DNA of 64,000 nucleotides from contig NZ_JBHUGS010000003.1 of assembly GCF_042682045.1 (NCBI RefSeq), positions 434,001-498,000 of the forward strand, given 5' to 3'. This DNA is from Sphingomonas_R arantia (lineage in GTDB: Bacteria; Pseudomonadota; Alphaproteobacteria; Sphingomonadales; Sphingomonadaceae). The notes beneath the pieces were generated by a model. It saw nothing but the letters and a program-made list of their open reading frames with translations. It searched no databases and was not told where the DNA came from. Both the position numbers and the translations under genes were made by a program. This document shows, one piece after another, positions 45,983 through 56,823 of this stretch (positions are counted from its first letter, which is position 1; every line of letters begins with the position of its first letter).

Positions 45983-46460
45983 CCGGGGTGGGGGGCGTGG
46001 CCTGGGGAAACGTCGACCCACCAAAGACCGCGTACCCATCCCAAACCTCACTCCCCACCCCGTTCGGTTCGAGCCTGTCGAGAACTCGCACACCCCCCAC
46101 CCCCGCCCATCCCGAGCGAAGTCGAGGGACCCTTCGAGCGAAGTCGAGAAGCCAACAGCACCCCTCAAGCCAAGCTCGCGGACCGCAAAACCCACACACC
46201 CACACCCCCGTCCATCCTGAGTAGCGACTGAGCGCAGGCGAAGGCGCGTATCGAAGGACCCGCGCTACCCTCCTTCGGCACGCCATATCGACAAGCTCAA
46301 TGGCCACTCGGGACAAACGGTTATACGACACCTCCAGACGGCAAAGACCGCAGGGAGGATCGCACGAAATGCGCAGGAAAGGCCGGCACCGCACAACGGT
46401 CGCAACCAAGATCGCCCCAGATCCGCAATGCGCACCCCGCCCCACCGCGGGACCAAACCC
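45983..46460. repeat. Repeat-rich intergenic region
   Basis: No gene seen. It holds a half GTTCGAG repeat (46061-46085), a tandem CGAGCGAAGTCGAG pair (46113-46126, 46135-46148) and a CATCCTGAGTAG..CGTATCGAAGGACC block (46212-46261) related to sequence at 47725-47880. The promoter of the CoA-transferase gene should lie in the last 150 bp. Confidence 0.6.
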
Positions 46461-47699
46461 ATGACCCACCCCCCCACAGGCCCGCTCTTCGGCCTCCGCG
46501 TCCTCGACCTTTCCCGCGTCCTCGCCGGCCCATGGAGCACGCAGATCCTCGGCGATCTCGGCGCCGACGTCGTGAAGATTGAACAGCCCGGCCACGGCGA
46601 CGACACGCGCCGCTGGGGCCCGCCCTTCCTCGACGACGGATCGCGCGACTCCGCTTATTTTCTCTGCGCCAACCGCAACAAGCGCTCGGTCGCGATCGAC
46701 ATGGCCGACCCGCGCGGCGCGGACCTGATCCGCCGGCTCGCCGCGGACAGTGACATCGTGGTCGAGAATTTCCGCGTCGGCGGCCTCGTCAAATACGGCC
46801 TCGACTATGCCAGCCTCAGCGCCGCGACACCCGAGCTGATCTACTGCTCGATCACCGGGTTCGGGCAGGACGGCCCCTACCGCGCCCGCGGCGGCTACGA
46901 CTTCATGATCCAGGGCATGAGCGGGCTGATGTCCGTCACCGGCCGCCCCGACGACGAACCCGGCGGCGGCCCGATGAAGGTCGGCGTGCCGATCACCGAC
47001 CTCACCACCGGGCTCTACGCCACGGTCTCGATCCTCGCCGCGCTCGCCCACCGCGACCGCACCGGCATCGGCCAGCATATCGACATGGCGCTGCTCGATA
47101 CGCAGGTGGCGCTGCTCGCCAACCAGGCCTCGTCCTGGCTCAACGGCGGCGTCGTGCCGGTCCGGCGCGGCAACGACCATCCCGGCCTCGTCCCCTACCG
47201 CGACTATGCCTGCGCGGACGGCGACATCCTCGTCGCCCTCGGCAACGACCGCCAGTTCCGCGCCTTCTGCACGCTGCTCGGTCTGCCCGACCTCGCCACC
47301 GACCCGCGCTTCGCCGACAACGCCGCCCGCAACGCACACCGCGCCGCGCTCCAGTCCGCCCTCGCCCCCGCGATCGCAACGTGGCGCGCCGACGACCTCC
47401 TCGCGGCGATGGACGTGGCCGGGCTTCCCGCAGGCCGCGTCAACACCATCCCCGACATCCTCGCCGACCCCCACATCGACGCCCGCGGCCTCGTCCAGCC
47501 CATGACCCGCACGGACGGCACGCCGGTGCAGGTGCTCGGCTATCCGGGGAAGTTCTCCGAAACCCCCACAGACTACCGCCGCGCACCGCCGCGTTCGGGC
47601 GAGGACAGCGGGGATGTGTTACGCGAGCGGCTGGGGCTGGATGAGGCGACGTTGGCGGAGCTAATCGCGGCCGGCGTCGTGGCGGAACGGTTAGGGTAA
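46461..47699 (+). CDS. CaiB/BaiF-type (type III) CoA-transferase
   Basis: A 412-residue cytosolic enzyme that exchanges CoA between acyl-CoA and a carboxylic acid. Family blocks are LFGLRVLDLSRVLAGPW, ADVVKIEQPGHGDDTR, FLCANRNKRSVAID and GGYDFMIQGMSGLMSVTG, whose aspartate is the acyl-anhydride nucleophile. The C-terminal GRVNTIPDILADPHIDARG is also typical. ATG 46428 is in frame upstream but starts inside low-similarity sequence. The substrate is not apparent. Confidence 0.9.
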   Translation: MTHPPTGPLFGLRVLDLSRVLAGPWSTQILGDLGADVVKIEQPGHGDDTRRWGPPFLDDGSRDSAYFLCANRNKRSVAIDMADPRGADLIRRLAADSDIVVENFRVGGLVKYGLDYASLSAATPELIYCSITGFGQDGPYRARGGYDFMIQGMSGLMSVTGRPDDEPGGGPMKVGVPITDLTTGLYATVSILAALAHRDRTGIGQHIDMALLDTQVALLANQASSWLNGGVVPVRRGNDHPGLVPYRDYACADGDILVALGNDRQFRAFCTLLGLPDLATDPRFADNAARNAHRAALQSALAPAIATWRADDLLAAMDVAGLPAGRVNTIPDILADPHIDARGLVQPMTRTDGTPVQVLGYPGKFSETPTDYRRAPPRSGEDSGDVLRERLGLDEATLAELIAAGVVAERLG

Positions 47700-47722
47700 G
47701 CCCAACTCACCCACCAACCACA

Positions 47723-47890
47723 CAAAACCCGCTCATGCTGAGTAGGGACCGAATAGCGCCACTTGGCGCGTATCGAGGGCCAGTATCGAAGCACGGGTAC
47801 TGAGCCCGAGGCCAAGATGTCAGGACCGATCCTTCGATACGGGTCTTCGACTTCGCTCAGCCCCTACTCAGGACAAACGGGTGAGTTTGA
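47723..47890. repeat. Imperfect inverted repeat of the CTGAGTAG..CTACTCAGG type
   Basis: CCCGCTCATGCTGAGTAGG near the left end opposes CCCTACTCAGGACAAACGGG near the right end; between them are TATCGAAG / CTTCGATA segments. A dispersed sphingomonad-like intergenic repeat, part of the 340-bp gap between convergent genes. Confidence 0.55.
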
Positions 47891-47933
47891 GGTGGCCGGT
47901 GGGGTGAGAGGTTTGCCCTCAACTTGATCCCAC

Positions 47934-48013
47934 CCCCCACACCCGTTCGGTTCGAGCCTGTCGAGAACCCTGCGCAGCGTTCTCGACAGGCTCGAACCGA
48001 ACGGGTGTGGGGG
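47934..48013. repeat. GTTCGAG hairpin repeat, 35-bp arms
   Basis: Perfect 35-bp arms (47934-47968, 47979-48013) around loop CCTGCGCAGC. It is the longest copy of this family in the window and lies between convergent CoA-transferase and GH39 genes, 27 bp past the GH39 stop; probable bidirectional terminator. Confidence 0.88.
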
Positions 48014-48039
48014 TGCTGGAGCCAGTCGCAGCCCAACCC

Positions 48040-49710
48040 TCACCCCTGCGGCTCAACAACCACCAAAGTCACCCCAGACCGCGGCACCACCACATCGACC
48101 ACGCCACGAGCGCCCACCACAGCCATAGGCACAGCACTCTCCGCCAACGCCGCCGCCTCCAACAGAGCCGCCCGCTGCACCGTCGTCGGCGCGAGCGGAG
48201 ACCCCATCCCCAACCACGCCGCATAGCTATTGGAATGCCCCGGATCGACCCGGTACTGCGTCACCTTCGCCCCCGCCCGCAACACCCGCGGCAACCGGGC
48301 CAAAGCCACCCGCACCGCCGCATCCGGCCCGGCCACATCGTCGTCATGATAATGCCAGACCAGCACCGCCACCCGGTCGCCGTCGATCGCCGCGATGCTG
48401 CCGATGTCGGCCGCCCCGCGCACCCCGTCAGCCATCACCGCGTCGAGCGGCTGCTGATGATCCGACACCGCCGGCAGCTCCTGTCCGCGCAGCTTGGCGA
48501 ACAGTTTGAACACGTTGATCACCGGCAGGTCGATGCCCCCCGAGGTCAGCTGGCGGAACCCCGCAAACGGTGCCTGGTCCTCGAACTCGAACGCCCAGGT
48601 CAGGATCCCTTCCAGGTTCAGCCCGCGCCGTTCGGCGAGAGCCTGCAACCGCACGAACGACGCGACCGTGTAGCTCGAATACATCGTCCCGTTGCGATAC
48701 GCGTTGGCCGGCCCCTGGCACGCCGCGCACCCCTCCGGATCCGCCTCCCCGATGATGATCGGCTTGCTCCGGAACGCCGGGTTCGCCGCGATCTGCGCAT
48801 ATTCATGGTCCGCCGCCTTCAGCTGCGCCGACAGTCCCATCCGCACATGGCTCGCCGCGCCCGTCCCCACCACCGTCGGGTTGCCCTTGGCATGGAAGGA
48901 CAAGAAATCGGTCGGGGTCCCCGCCTTCGCAGCATGCGCCATGAACTGCGTCAGATACTGGTCGCCCGCGCCAGCGATATCCGGCCCGCCGACGCGCGCC
49001 TCCGGCAACGCCCGCCGGACCGCGCGCACCGTCGTGTCGTGCAGCTTGAAGAACTCGGCCTGCGTGCCCCCCCAATAATATTGCGGCAGGTTCGGCTCGT
49101 TCCACGTCTCGAAATACCAGCTCGCGACCTCCTGCCGGCCGTACCGCTCGACACAATGCGTGACCCACGCGAACACCAGCCCGTCCCACTTCGCATAATC
49201 CGTCGGCGGATAAGCCCAGCCGGTGCGCAGGCTCCCGCTGCCCGGCCGCCAGTCGTGCTGATACGGCACCGGCTTCGATGAAAGCGCCTCCGGCATGAAC
49301 CCGACCTCGACATAGGGCCGCACGCCGCGCGCGCGGTACGTGTCGAAGATCCGGTCGACGATCGTCCAGTCGTAACGCGGCCGGCCCTCGGCATCCTCCG
49401 TATACGCGTTGGTCGATCCCCACTTCAGCGCCGCCGTCCCGTCCCCCGTCGTCAGCAAATTGTGCGTCCGGAAGTACACGCGGTCGGGCGCGAGCTTCCC
49501 CAGCGTGGCCAGCGTCGTGCGCCCGTCCTTCATCGTCGCATAATTGGGCTCGTCCGCGCCGAAGAACCGCCACACCGGGTTCACCGGCTTGCCCGGCCGC
49601 CCGACATCGACCGCGACCGTCACCGGGATCGCCGGCGCAGCGCCGACCGCACTTCCGGCAAAGGCCGCGAACAGGGCCAGCGCGCCGGCGAAGGACGACA
49701 GGCGCAGCAC
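48040..49710 (-). CDS. GH39-like glycoside hydrolase (beta-xylosidase family)
   Basis: A 556-residue secreted enzyme. Signal peptide LSSFAGALALFAAFAGSAVG, then a TIM-barrel with the acid/base glutamate in WYFETWNEPNLPQYYWGG (the NEP motif of clan GH-A) and a probable nucleophile in KPIIIGEADPEGC. It would release xylose from short xylo-oligosaccharides, though other substrates are possible. Last gene of the five-gene operon, starting 1 bp after the GH27 stop. Confidence 0.8.
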   Translation of the reverse strand: MLRLSSFAGALALFAAFAGSAVGAAPAIPVTVAVDVGRPGKPVNPVWRFFGADEPNYATMKDGRTTLATLGKLAPDRVYFRTHNLLTTGDGTAALKWGSTNAYTEDAEGRPRYDWTIVDRIFDTYRARGVRPYVEVGFMPEALSSKPVPYQHDWRPGSGSLRTGWAYPPTDYAKWDGLVFAWVTHCVERYGRQEVASWYFETWNEPNLPQYYWGGTQAEFFKLHDTTVRAVRRALPEARVGGPDIAGAGDQYLTQFMAHAAKAGTPTDFLSFHAKGNPTVVGTGAASHVRMGLSAQLKAADHEYAQIAANPAFRSKPIIIGEADPEGCAACQGPANAYRNGTMYSSYTVASFVRLQALAERRGLNLEGILTWAFEFEDQAPFAGFRQLTSGGIDLPVINVFKLFAKLRGQELPAVSDHQQPLDAVMADGVRGAADIGSIAAIDGDRVAVLVWHYHDDDVAGPDAAVRVALARLPRVLRAGAKVTQYRVDPGHSNSYAAWLGMGSPLAPTTVQRAALLEAAALAESAVPMAVVGARGVVDVVVPRSGVTLVVVEPQG

Positions 49711-49711
49711 C

Positions 49712-51613
49712 TTAGCGAACCAGCGCCGCGTCGGCCCAGTCGACCGCCGGCGGATCTCCCTGCGCGCCGTCCGCCCGCCGCGCGACCAGTTCGACGATCT
49801 TCACGCCCGTCACGTCCGCCGCGATCGGCACCGCCGCCTCGCCGAACTTGACCGCGCGCGACGTCGCCAGCTTCCGCCCGTCGCCATACACCTCGAACCG
49901 CACGGCCCCGCCGGCCGGCGACGCACTGTCGTCCACGCCCACCGCCGCGGTGAAGCGTGTATAGCCCGCATTGCGCACCTCCAGCCGCGATCCGGCCAGC
50001 ACGCCGATCCCGCTGTCGTAGCTCCGCGTCGCAACGCGCAGCACGTCGCCATACGCCGCACGGTCCGCCTGCGCCCCGCCCCAGCCGGCATATTGCGGAT
50101 GCTCGCCCGGTCCGCGCGTACCGGCCCACGAAATCACCGACTTGTGGATCGTCGGGTCCACCCGCGGCGTCACCACCCCGTCCACCGCCGGGTTCACGCT
50201 TCCCGGCTGCTCCGACAGATACAGCCCGTTCGCCAGGCTCCGCTGCCCCGCCGCGCGGAACACCAAAGTCTCGTGCGGCTTCAGCGTAAACGCCTGCTCC
50301 TTCGTGAAACTGCGCCGCGCGCCCGTCCACAGATCGGTCAGCGCGACCGGTGCCGTATCGACCAGCTTCAGCTGCGCCGCCGTCAGCATCACCGGTGCGG
50401 GCGACGCGGTCCGGTTGAACAACGCCACCGCCTTGCCGCCACCCGCCAATGTCTTGACGAGAATCTGCACGTCGTCGGACTGGTACGCCACCACCGCCTG
50501 ATTGCCCGCCGGATCCTGGTTCAGCGCCACCACCGCCGCATTGCCGAAGATCGCGCGCTGCTCGGGCGTCAGCTTGCGCAGGTCGTACCCGATGAACAGC
50601 GGCGCGTTGATCATCGCCCACATGCTGAAATGCGACCGCGCCTCGACCGGGTGCGCCGCGTCGAAATCGCCCGTCCCCACGAACAGCATGTCCGGGTCGT
50701 TCCACGATCCGGGATGGGCGTACAACGGCCGCGTCACCGCACTGTCGAAATTGCTCAGCATCCGCCCCCAATGCGGGGAGATATCGTCGCTCGTGCGGCT
50801 GATATTGCCCATGTCCTTGCCCCACGCGCGCACGTCCGACGACCCCCACAGGCACAGCGAATAGGTATAGTCGCCGTCCGGGTTGTAGCGCCGCAGCGCC
50901 GTATCGACCGACCCGTACAGCGCCTTCACCGCGCCCACGTCGGTGCGCGCCATCGACTGCATGTCGATCAGCGGCGGCAACGCGCGGTACAGCCCGCTCT
51001 TCACCCGCGGGCTATCGGCGGGCAACCCGCGTACGCCGCATCCGTCGACCTTGATCGTGTCGAACCCCCACTCCTCGAAGAACAGCCGGATGTCCTGGTC
51101 GACATGGCCGTACAGCCCGACCTCGCGCTCCGCGACCGTCCCCTCCGGCTGGTTCTTGAAATCGGGGGTGTAGATCTGGCCGCAGCTATTGCGCCCGATG
51201 TCGGAATAGATCCCCGCGCGCAGGCCCATCGCATGGATCCTGTCGGTCAGCGGGCGGAAGCTCGTGTCCGTGCTGCCGGGCTTCCCCGCGGACGGGAATT
51301 TCGCCGTCCGGATCACCAGCCGCCCGTCGCTCTGCCGGCGCTGCTGCCACCAGCCATCGTCGATATTGACGTTGCGGTAGCCGAGCTTGGCCAGCCCGCC
51401 GTCCACCAGCACGCGCGCCGACGCCAGGATCTTCTCCTCGTCGATGTCGCTGTTGAACGCGTTCCACGTGTTCCACCCCATCGGCGGCACCGGCGCGCGG
51501 CCGCCCGTATTGGCACTCCACCGCGCGGTCGGCGCCAGCGGATCGGGCGCGGCATGTGCAGAGGCCGCGCCCAGCAAGGCCGCCGTTATCATCAGCGGGG
51601 CAATCGGTCGCAT
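49712..51613 (-). CDS. GH27 alpha-galactosidase with NPCBM domain
   Basis: A 633-residue secreted enzyme (signal PIAPLMITAALLGAASAHAA). The GH27 barrel shows PPMGWNTWNAFNSDIDE, the nucleophile aspartate in DTIKVDGCG and the acid/base in GSWNDPDMLFVG. The C-terminal part (about 480-633) is a galactose-binding NPCBM-type domain (SVISWAGTRGPGEHPQYAGW, YDSGIGVLAGSRLEV). It removes alpha-galactosyl side groups. Start is ATG 51613, 2 bp after the esterase stop. Confidence 0.9.
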   Translation of the reverse strand: MRPIAPLMITAALLGAASAHAAPDPLAPTARWSANTGGRAPVPPMGWNTWNAFNSDIDEEKILASARVLVDGGLAKLGYRNVNIDDGWWQQRRQSDGRLVIRTAKFPSAGKPGSTDTSFRPLTDRIHAMGLRAGIYSDIGRNSCGQIYTPDFKNQPEGTVAEREVGLYGHVDQDIRLFFEEWGFDTIKVDGCGVRGLPADSPRVKSGLYRALPPLIDMQSMARTDVGAVKALYGSVDTALRRYNPDGDYTYSLCLWGSSDVRAWGKDMGNISRTSDDISPHWGRMLSNFDSAVTRPLYAHPGSWNDPDMLFVGTGDFDAAHPVEARSHFSMWAMINAPLFIGYDLRKLTPEQRAIFGNAAVVALNQDPAGNQAVVAYQSDDVQILVKTLAGGGKAVALFNRTASPAPVMLTAAQLKLVDTAPVALTDLWTGARRSFTKEQAFTLKPHETLVFRAAGQRSLANGLYLSEQPGSVNPAVDGVVTPRVDPTIHKSVISWAGTRGPGEHPQYAGWGGAQADRAAYGDVLRVATRSYDSGIGVLAGSRLEVRNAGYTRFTAAVGVDDSASPAGGAVRFEVYGDGRKLATSRAVKFGEAAVPIAADVTGVKIVELVARRADGAQGDPPAVDWADAALVR

Positions 51614-51615
51614 GG

Positions 51616-52695
51616 TCACTTGGCTCCCACCAGGTTGCGCGTGAAGAACGGCATGACGAAATCCTGGAACCGCTCGGCGACGTTGCTGACATGGTCGCCC
51701 GGATACACCGTGAAACTGTTGGCGATCTTGTACCGGTCGAGCGCGGCGTGCAGCTTGGCCGCATCGTCCTTCAACCCGTCGCGGTCGCCCACGTCGATCG
51801 CGATCGCCTTGTACTGCCGCAGATTGCCGACATACTGATCGATCATCGCCAGCGGCGCATTCGCGGTCCAGCGCGCCAGCACCTCGGGTTGCACCACCCC
51901 GCCCTTCACCGGCAGGTCGAGGTACAACGGCCCCTTGCTCGGATTGGGCGACCACGCCGCGGCACTCGCCAGCTGCGCACGCACCATGAACGGCAGGCTG
52001 GCGGACTCCGAAGGCGACTTCACCTTCTCCAGCGCCGCCATCGCCTCCGCGTCGAACATCGCCGGATCGCGCGGCGCCAGGCAGCACGGGCTCATCATGT
52101 ACAGCGCGCCGAACATGTCGGGGTGCTTGAAGCCGATCCGCGTCGTGCCGTATCCGCCCATCGAATGGCCGGCCAGCCCGCGGCTGCGGCGGTCCGCGAT
52201 CGTCCGGTAATGCCCGTCGATATAGGCGACGAGGTCGCGCGCGATGAACGTCTCGAAATCGCCCGTCGTCACCGAACTGGAATACATCGATCCGTTGTGG
52301 ATCGTCTTGCTGTCCGGAAACACCACGATCATCTCGCGCGCGCCCTTGGCGAATGCGCCCGCGATTGTCTGCGGCACCTGGATCTCGCGCGTCCACTGCT
52401 CCGCCCCGATCGAATAGCCGTGCAGCGCATAGACCACCGGATACCGCCGCCGCGGGTTCGCCGCATAGCTCGGCGGCAACACGACCAGCACGTCGCGGTC
52501 GGCGGTCTCGCCCTCCAGGTTCCCGCGGATCGCCGGCGAGTTGACCTTGATCTGCTCCACCTTCAGCACGGCCGCGCCCGGGACCGGCGGCACCGCCTGC
52601 GTCGCGACCTGCGCCGTCGCCGGGACCGCGATCGCCATTGCGCCGGCCAGGGCCAGTCCGACCTTCAGGCCGATATGCGTCACTGAACGTCCCAT
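51616..52695 (-). CDS. Secreted esterase (CE1 / feruloyl esterase D-like)
   Basis: A 359-residue alpha/beta hydrolase with signal VGLALAGAMAIAVPATAQ. Nucleophile elbow RGLAGHSMGGYGT, oxyanion region VYALHGYSIG, aspartate in IDVGDRDGLKDD and histidine in TVYPGDHVSNVAERF. The family includes acetylxylan and feruloyl esterases, which fits removal of ester groups from arabinoxylan. AGGAG precedes ATG 52695; 25 bp after the GH95 stop. Confidence 0.85.
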   Translation of the reverse strand: MGRSVTHIGLKVGLALAGAMAIAVPATAQVATQAVPPVPGAAVLKVEQIKVNSPAIRGNLEGETADRDVLVVLPPSYAANPRRRYPVVYALHGYSIGAEQWTREIQVPQTIAGAFAKGAREMIVVFPDSKTIHNGSMYSSSVTTGDFETFIARDLVAYIDGHYRTIADRRSRGLAGHSMGGYGTTRIGFKHPDMFGALYMMSPCCLAPRDPAMFDAEAMAALEKVKSPSESASLPFMVRAQLASAAAWSPNPSKGPLYLDLPVKGGVVQPEVLARWTANAPLAMIDQYVGNLRQYKAIAIDVGDRDGLKDDAAKLHAALDRYKIANSFTVYPGDHVSNVAERFQDFVMPFFTRNLVGAK

Positions 52696-52720
52696 GTTTC
52701 CACTCCTCACGACCTTGTGA

Positions 52721-55096
52721 TCAGGCCTGTTTCAAATCCGGTCCGCGCAACCGCACCGTGCGGCCGGGCGACAGCGTCACACGGCGGCGCTGCCCGCCCA
52801 GTCGCACGACATGCGTGCCCGCTCGATCACCGTGTAGCACGACGCCGTCCAGCCGGCCCGCGCTCCAGTCGATATCGACCCGCACCGCACCCCGCGCGCG
52901 CAACCCCGTCACCCGCCCGCGCGCCCAGGCCTTGGGCAGCGCCGGCAGCAGCAGGATCTCGTCGCCTTCGCTCTGCATCAGCATCTCCGCGATCGCGCGC
53001 GCCCCGCCGAAATTGCCGTCGATCTGGAACGGCGGGTGCGCGTCGAACATGTTCGGATAGGTCCGCTCCGGCCCCAGCAGGAAGCGCAGGATGCGGTGCG
53101 CCCGCTCCCCGTCGCGCAACCGCGCCCACAGGTTCGCGCGCCACGCCGTCGCCCAGCCGGTCGCCTCATCCCCGCGCAGCTCAAGCGACCGCCGCGCCGC
53201 CGCCGCCAGCGCCGGCGTCCGGTCGACATCGATCTGCGCACTCGGGAACAGCCCGTACAGGTGCGACACATGGCGGTGATGCGGCTCCGGCGCGCCCGCG
53301 TCCCAGTCCTGCTGCCATTCCTGCAACTGCCCCTGCGCGCCCACCTGATCCGGCGCCAGCCGCGCCCGCGTCGAGATCAGCCGCCGCACATAGTCCGCAT
53401 CCACCCCCAGGATCGCCGCGGCCCGCGCGGTCTGGTCGAACAGGTCGCGCAGGATCTGCTGATCCATCGCCGGCCCGGCGCAAACCGCCACCCCCTTGTG
53501 ATGCTCGTTTTCCGGCGAGATCGACGGGCTCGTCATCAGCCGGCCGGTCGCCGAATCGGTCACCAGCGTATCGAGGAAGAAGTCGCACGCCCCCTTCATC
53601 AACGGATACACCATCGCAAGGTAGGCGACGTCGCGACCGTAGTCATAATGGTCCCACAGATGCGTGCAGAGCCACGCCCCGCCCAGCGGCCACAGCCCCC
53701 ATTGCGCCCCGTCGACCGGTGCGGTTCCGCGCCACAGGTCGGTATTGTGATGCGCCACCCAGCCGCGTGCGCCGTACATGCGGCCCGCCGTCCGCGCGCC
53801 CGTCACCGCCAGGTCGCGGACCAGCGCCACCAGCGGCGCGACGCATTCCGGCAAGGCCAGCGGCTCGGCCGGCCAGTAGTTCATCTCGGTATTGATGTTG
53901 ATCGTGTATTTCGATCCCCAGGGCGGCGTCGTGCTGTCGTTCCAGATCCCCTGCAGATTGGCCGGCTGACTCCCCGCCCGCGACGAACAGATCAGCAGGT
54001 AGCGCGCATAGTTGAAGTAGAGCGCCGCCAGCGCCGCCCCGTCCGCCGCATCCCCGCTCCGGATCCGCACATCGGTCGGCCGCTCCGCCAGCGCCGTCCG
54101 CCCGAGGTCCAGCGTCACGCGCCGGTACAACCGGCGATGCTCGATCGCGGTATCGGCCGCCAGATCGCGATAGGCCCGCCGCGCCGCCCCCGCGATCCGC
54201 GCGTCCACGATCTTGGCCGGATCGCCCGCGACATCGTCGAACCGGCGATAGCTCGTCGCCACCCCCACCAGGATCGTCACCGCATCCGCCCCGCGCACGC
54301 TCAGCGTCGCGCCGGCCCGCGTCATGCGCCCACCGGTCGGCATCACCCGCACCCGCGCCGCGATCCGCAACGCGCCCGGCACACCCTCCGCCGCCGGCCC
54401 GCGCCCGTCCATCGCGAGGCCGTCCGCCGTCGTCACCACCGTCGCCGACTGCGGCGTCTCCAGCGCCACGTCCAGATCGATCGCCCCCGCCCGGTCCGCG
54501 GACAGCCGCACCGCGATCACCTCCGCCGCCGGCGACGCGATCACCTCGCGCGCATACGCCACGCCACCGGCCACGAACCGCGTCGTCGCACTCGCCGCAT
54601 CCAGATCCAGCTCGCGCCGATAGCCCGACACGTCCGCGCTCAACGCCGGCATCCGCAACATCAGGTCACCGACCGTCTGATACGGCATCTGCCCGCGCGG
54701 CTTCCCGATCAGCGTCGCGTTCGCCAGCGCTTGCGCCTCCGCGAACCGCCCCGCCGCGATCAGCCGCCGCACCTCGGGCAACGCACCCGCCGCCGCGGGA
54801 TTGACCGGATCATAAGGCCCGCCCGCCCAGAACGAGTCCTCGTTCAGCTGCAACCGCTCCGCCGCGGTCCCGCCATACACCATCGCGCCCAGCCGCCCGT
54901 TGCCGATCGGTAGCGCCTCGGTCCACACCTTGGCCGGCTGCGCATACCACAACCGGTCACCACCGGCCGAAACCGGCGGCGCGGCCTGCAGCGCGTCCGG
55001 CAGGACCAGCCCAGCCGACGCCGCCACCGACGCCCCCAGCACGCCGCGCCGGCTCACCCCATCGCTGGATGCGCCGGTGCCACCCGGCGCGTCCAT
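52721..55096 (-). CDS. GH95 alpha-L-fucosidase
   Basis: A 791-residue enzyme with a Tat-type leader (SRRGVLGASVAASAGLVL). GH95 traits include LWYAQPAKVWTEALPIGNGRLGAMVYGG, LQLNEDSFWAGGPYDP, LQGIWNDSTTPPWGSKYTIN, NINTEMNYWPAEPL and a late FQIDGNFGGARAIAEML. It removes alpha-1,2-linked fucose (or related galactose) from plant glycans such as xyloglucan. Second gene of the operon, 2 bp after GH51. Confidence 0.92.
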   Translation of the reverse strand: MDAPGGTGASSDGVSRRGVLGASVAASAGLVLPDALQAAPPVSAGGDRLWYAQPAKVWTEALPIGNGRLGAMVYGGTAAERLQLNEDSFWAGGPYDPVNPAAAGALPEVRRLIAAGRFAEAQALANATLIGKPRGQMPYQTVGDLMLRMPALSADVSGYRRELDLDAASATTRFVAGGVAYAREVIASPAAEVIAVRLSADRAGAIDLDVALETPQSATVVTTADGLAMDGRGPAAEGVPGALRIAARVRVMPTGGRMTRAGATLSVRGADAVTILVGVATSYRRFDDVAGDPAKIVDARIAGAARRAYRDLAADTAIEHRRLYRRVTLDLGRTALAERPTDVRIRSGDAADGAALAALYFNYARYLLICSSRAGSQPANLQGIWNDSTTPPWGSKYTININTEMNYWPAEPLALPECVAPLVALVRDLAVTGARTAGRMYGARGWVAHHNTDLWRGTAPVDGAQWGLWPLGGAWLCTHLWDHYDYGRDVAYLAMVYPLMKGACDFFLDTLVTDSATGRLMTSPSISPENEHHKGVAVCAGPAMDQQILRDLFDQTARAAAILGVDADYVRRLISTRARLAPDQVGAQGQLQEWQQDWDAGAPEPHHRHVSHLYGLFPSAQIDVDRTPALAAAARRSLELRGDEATGWATAWRANLWARLRDGERAHRILRFLLGPERTYPNMFDAHPPFQIDGNFGGARAIAEMLMQSEGDEILLLPALPKAWARGRVTGLRARGAVRVDIDWSAGRLDGVVLHGDRAGTHVVRLGGQRRRVTLSPGRTVRLRGPDLKQA

Positions 55097-55098
55097 GC

Positions 55099-56685
<1,587 letters not shown>

Positions 56686-56823
56686 ATCTCTCTCCCCTGA
56701 TCGGCGATGCGATGCCCCTGTCCGGGTGCATCCCTTTGGTGGCCAAGAAACCCCAATTGTCCGACTTAAGCAAGTGGAAACCGGCCCTCCGCGATGTTAG
56801 GACCTGGGTAAGGGAGAGAAGAA
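56686..56823. promoter_or_regulatory. Divergent promoter region of the GH operons
   Basis: 138 bp between the GH51 (minus) and GH43 (plus) starts. AT-richer around 56750-56775 and holding ACTT-AAGC-AAGT (56763-56774). Promoters for both directions must lie here; no copy of the TAGCGCTA operator is present. Confidence 0.4.
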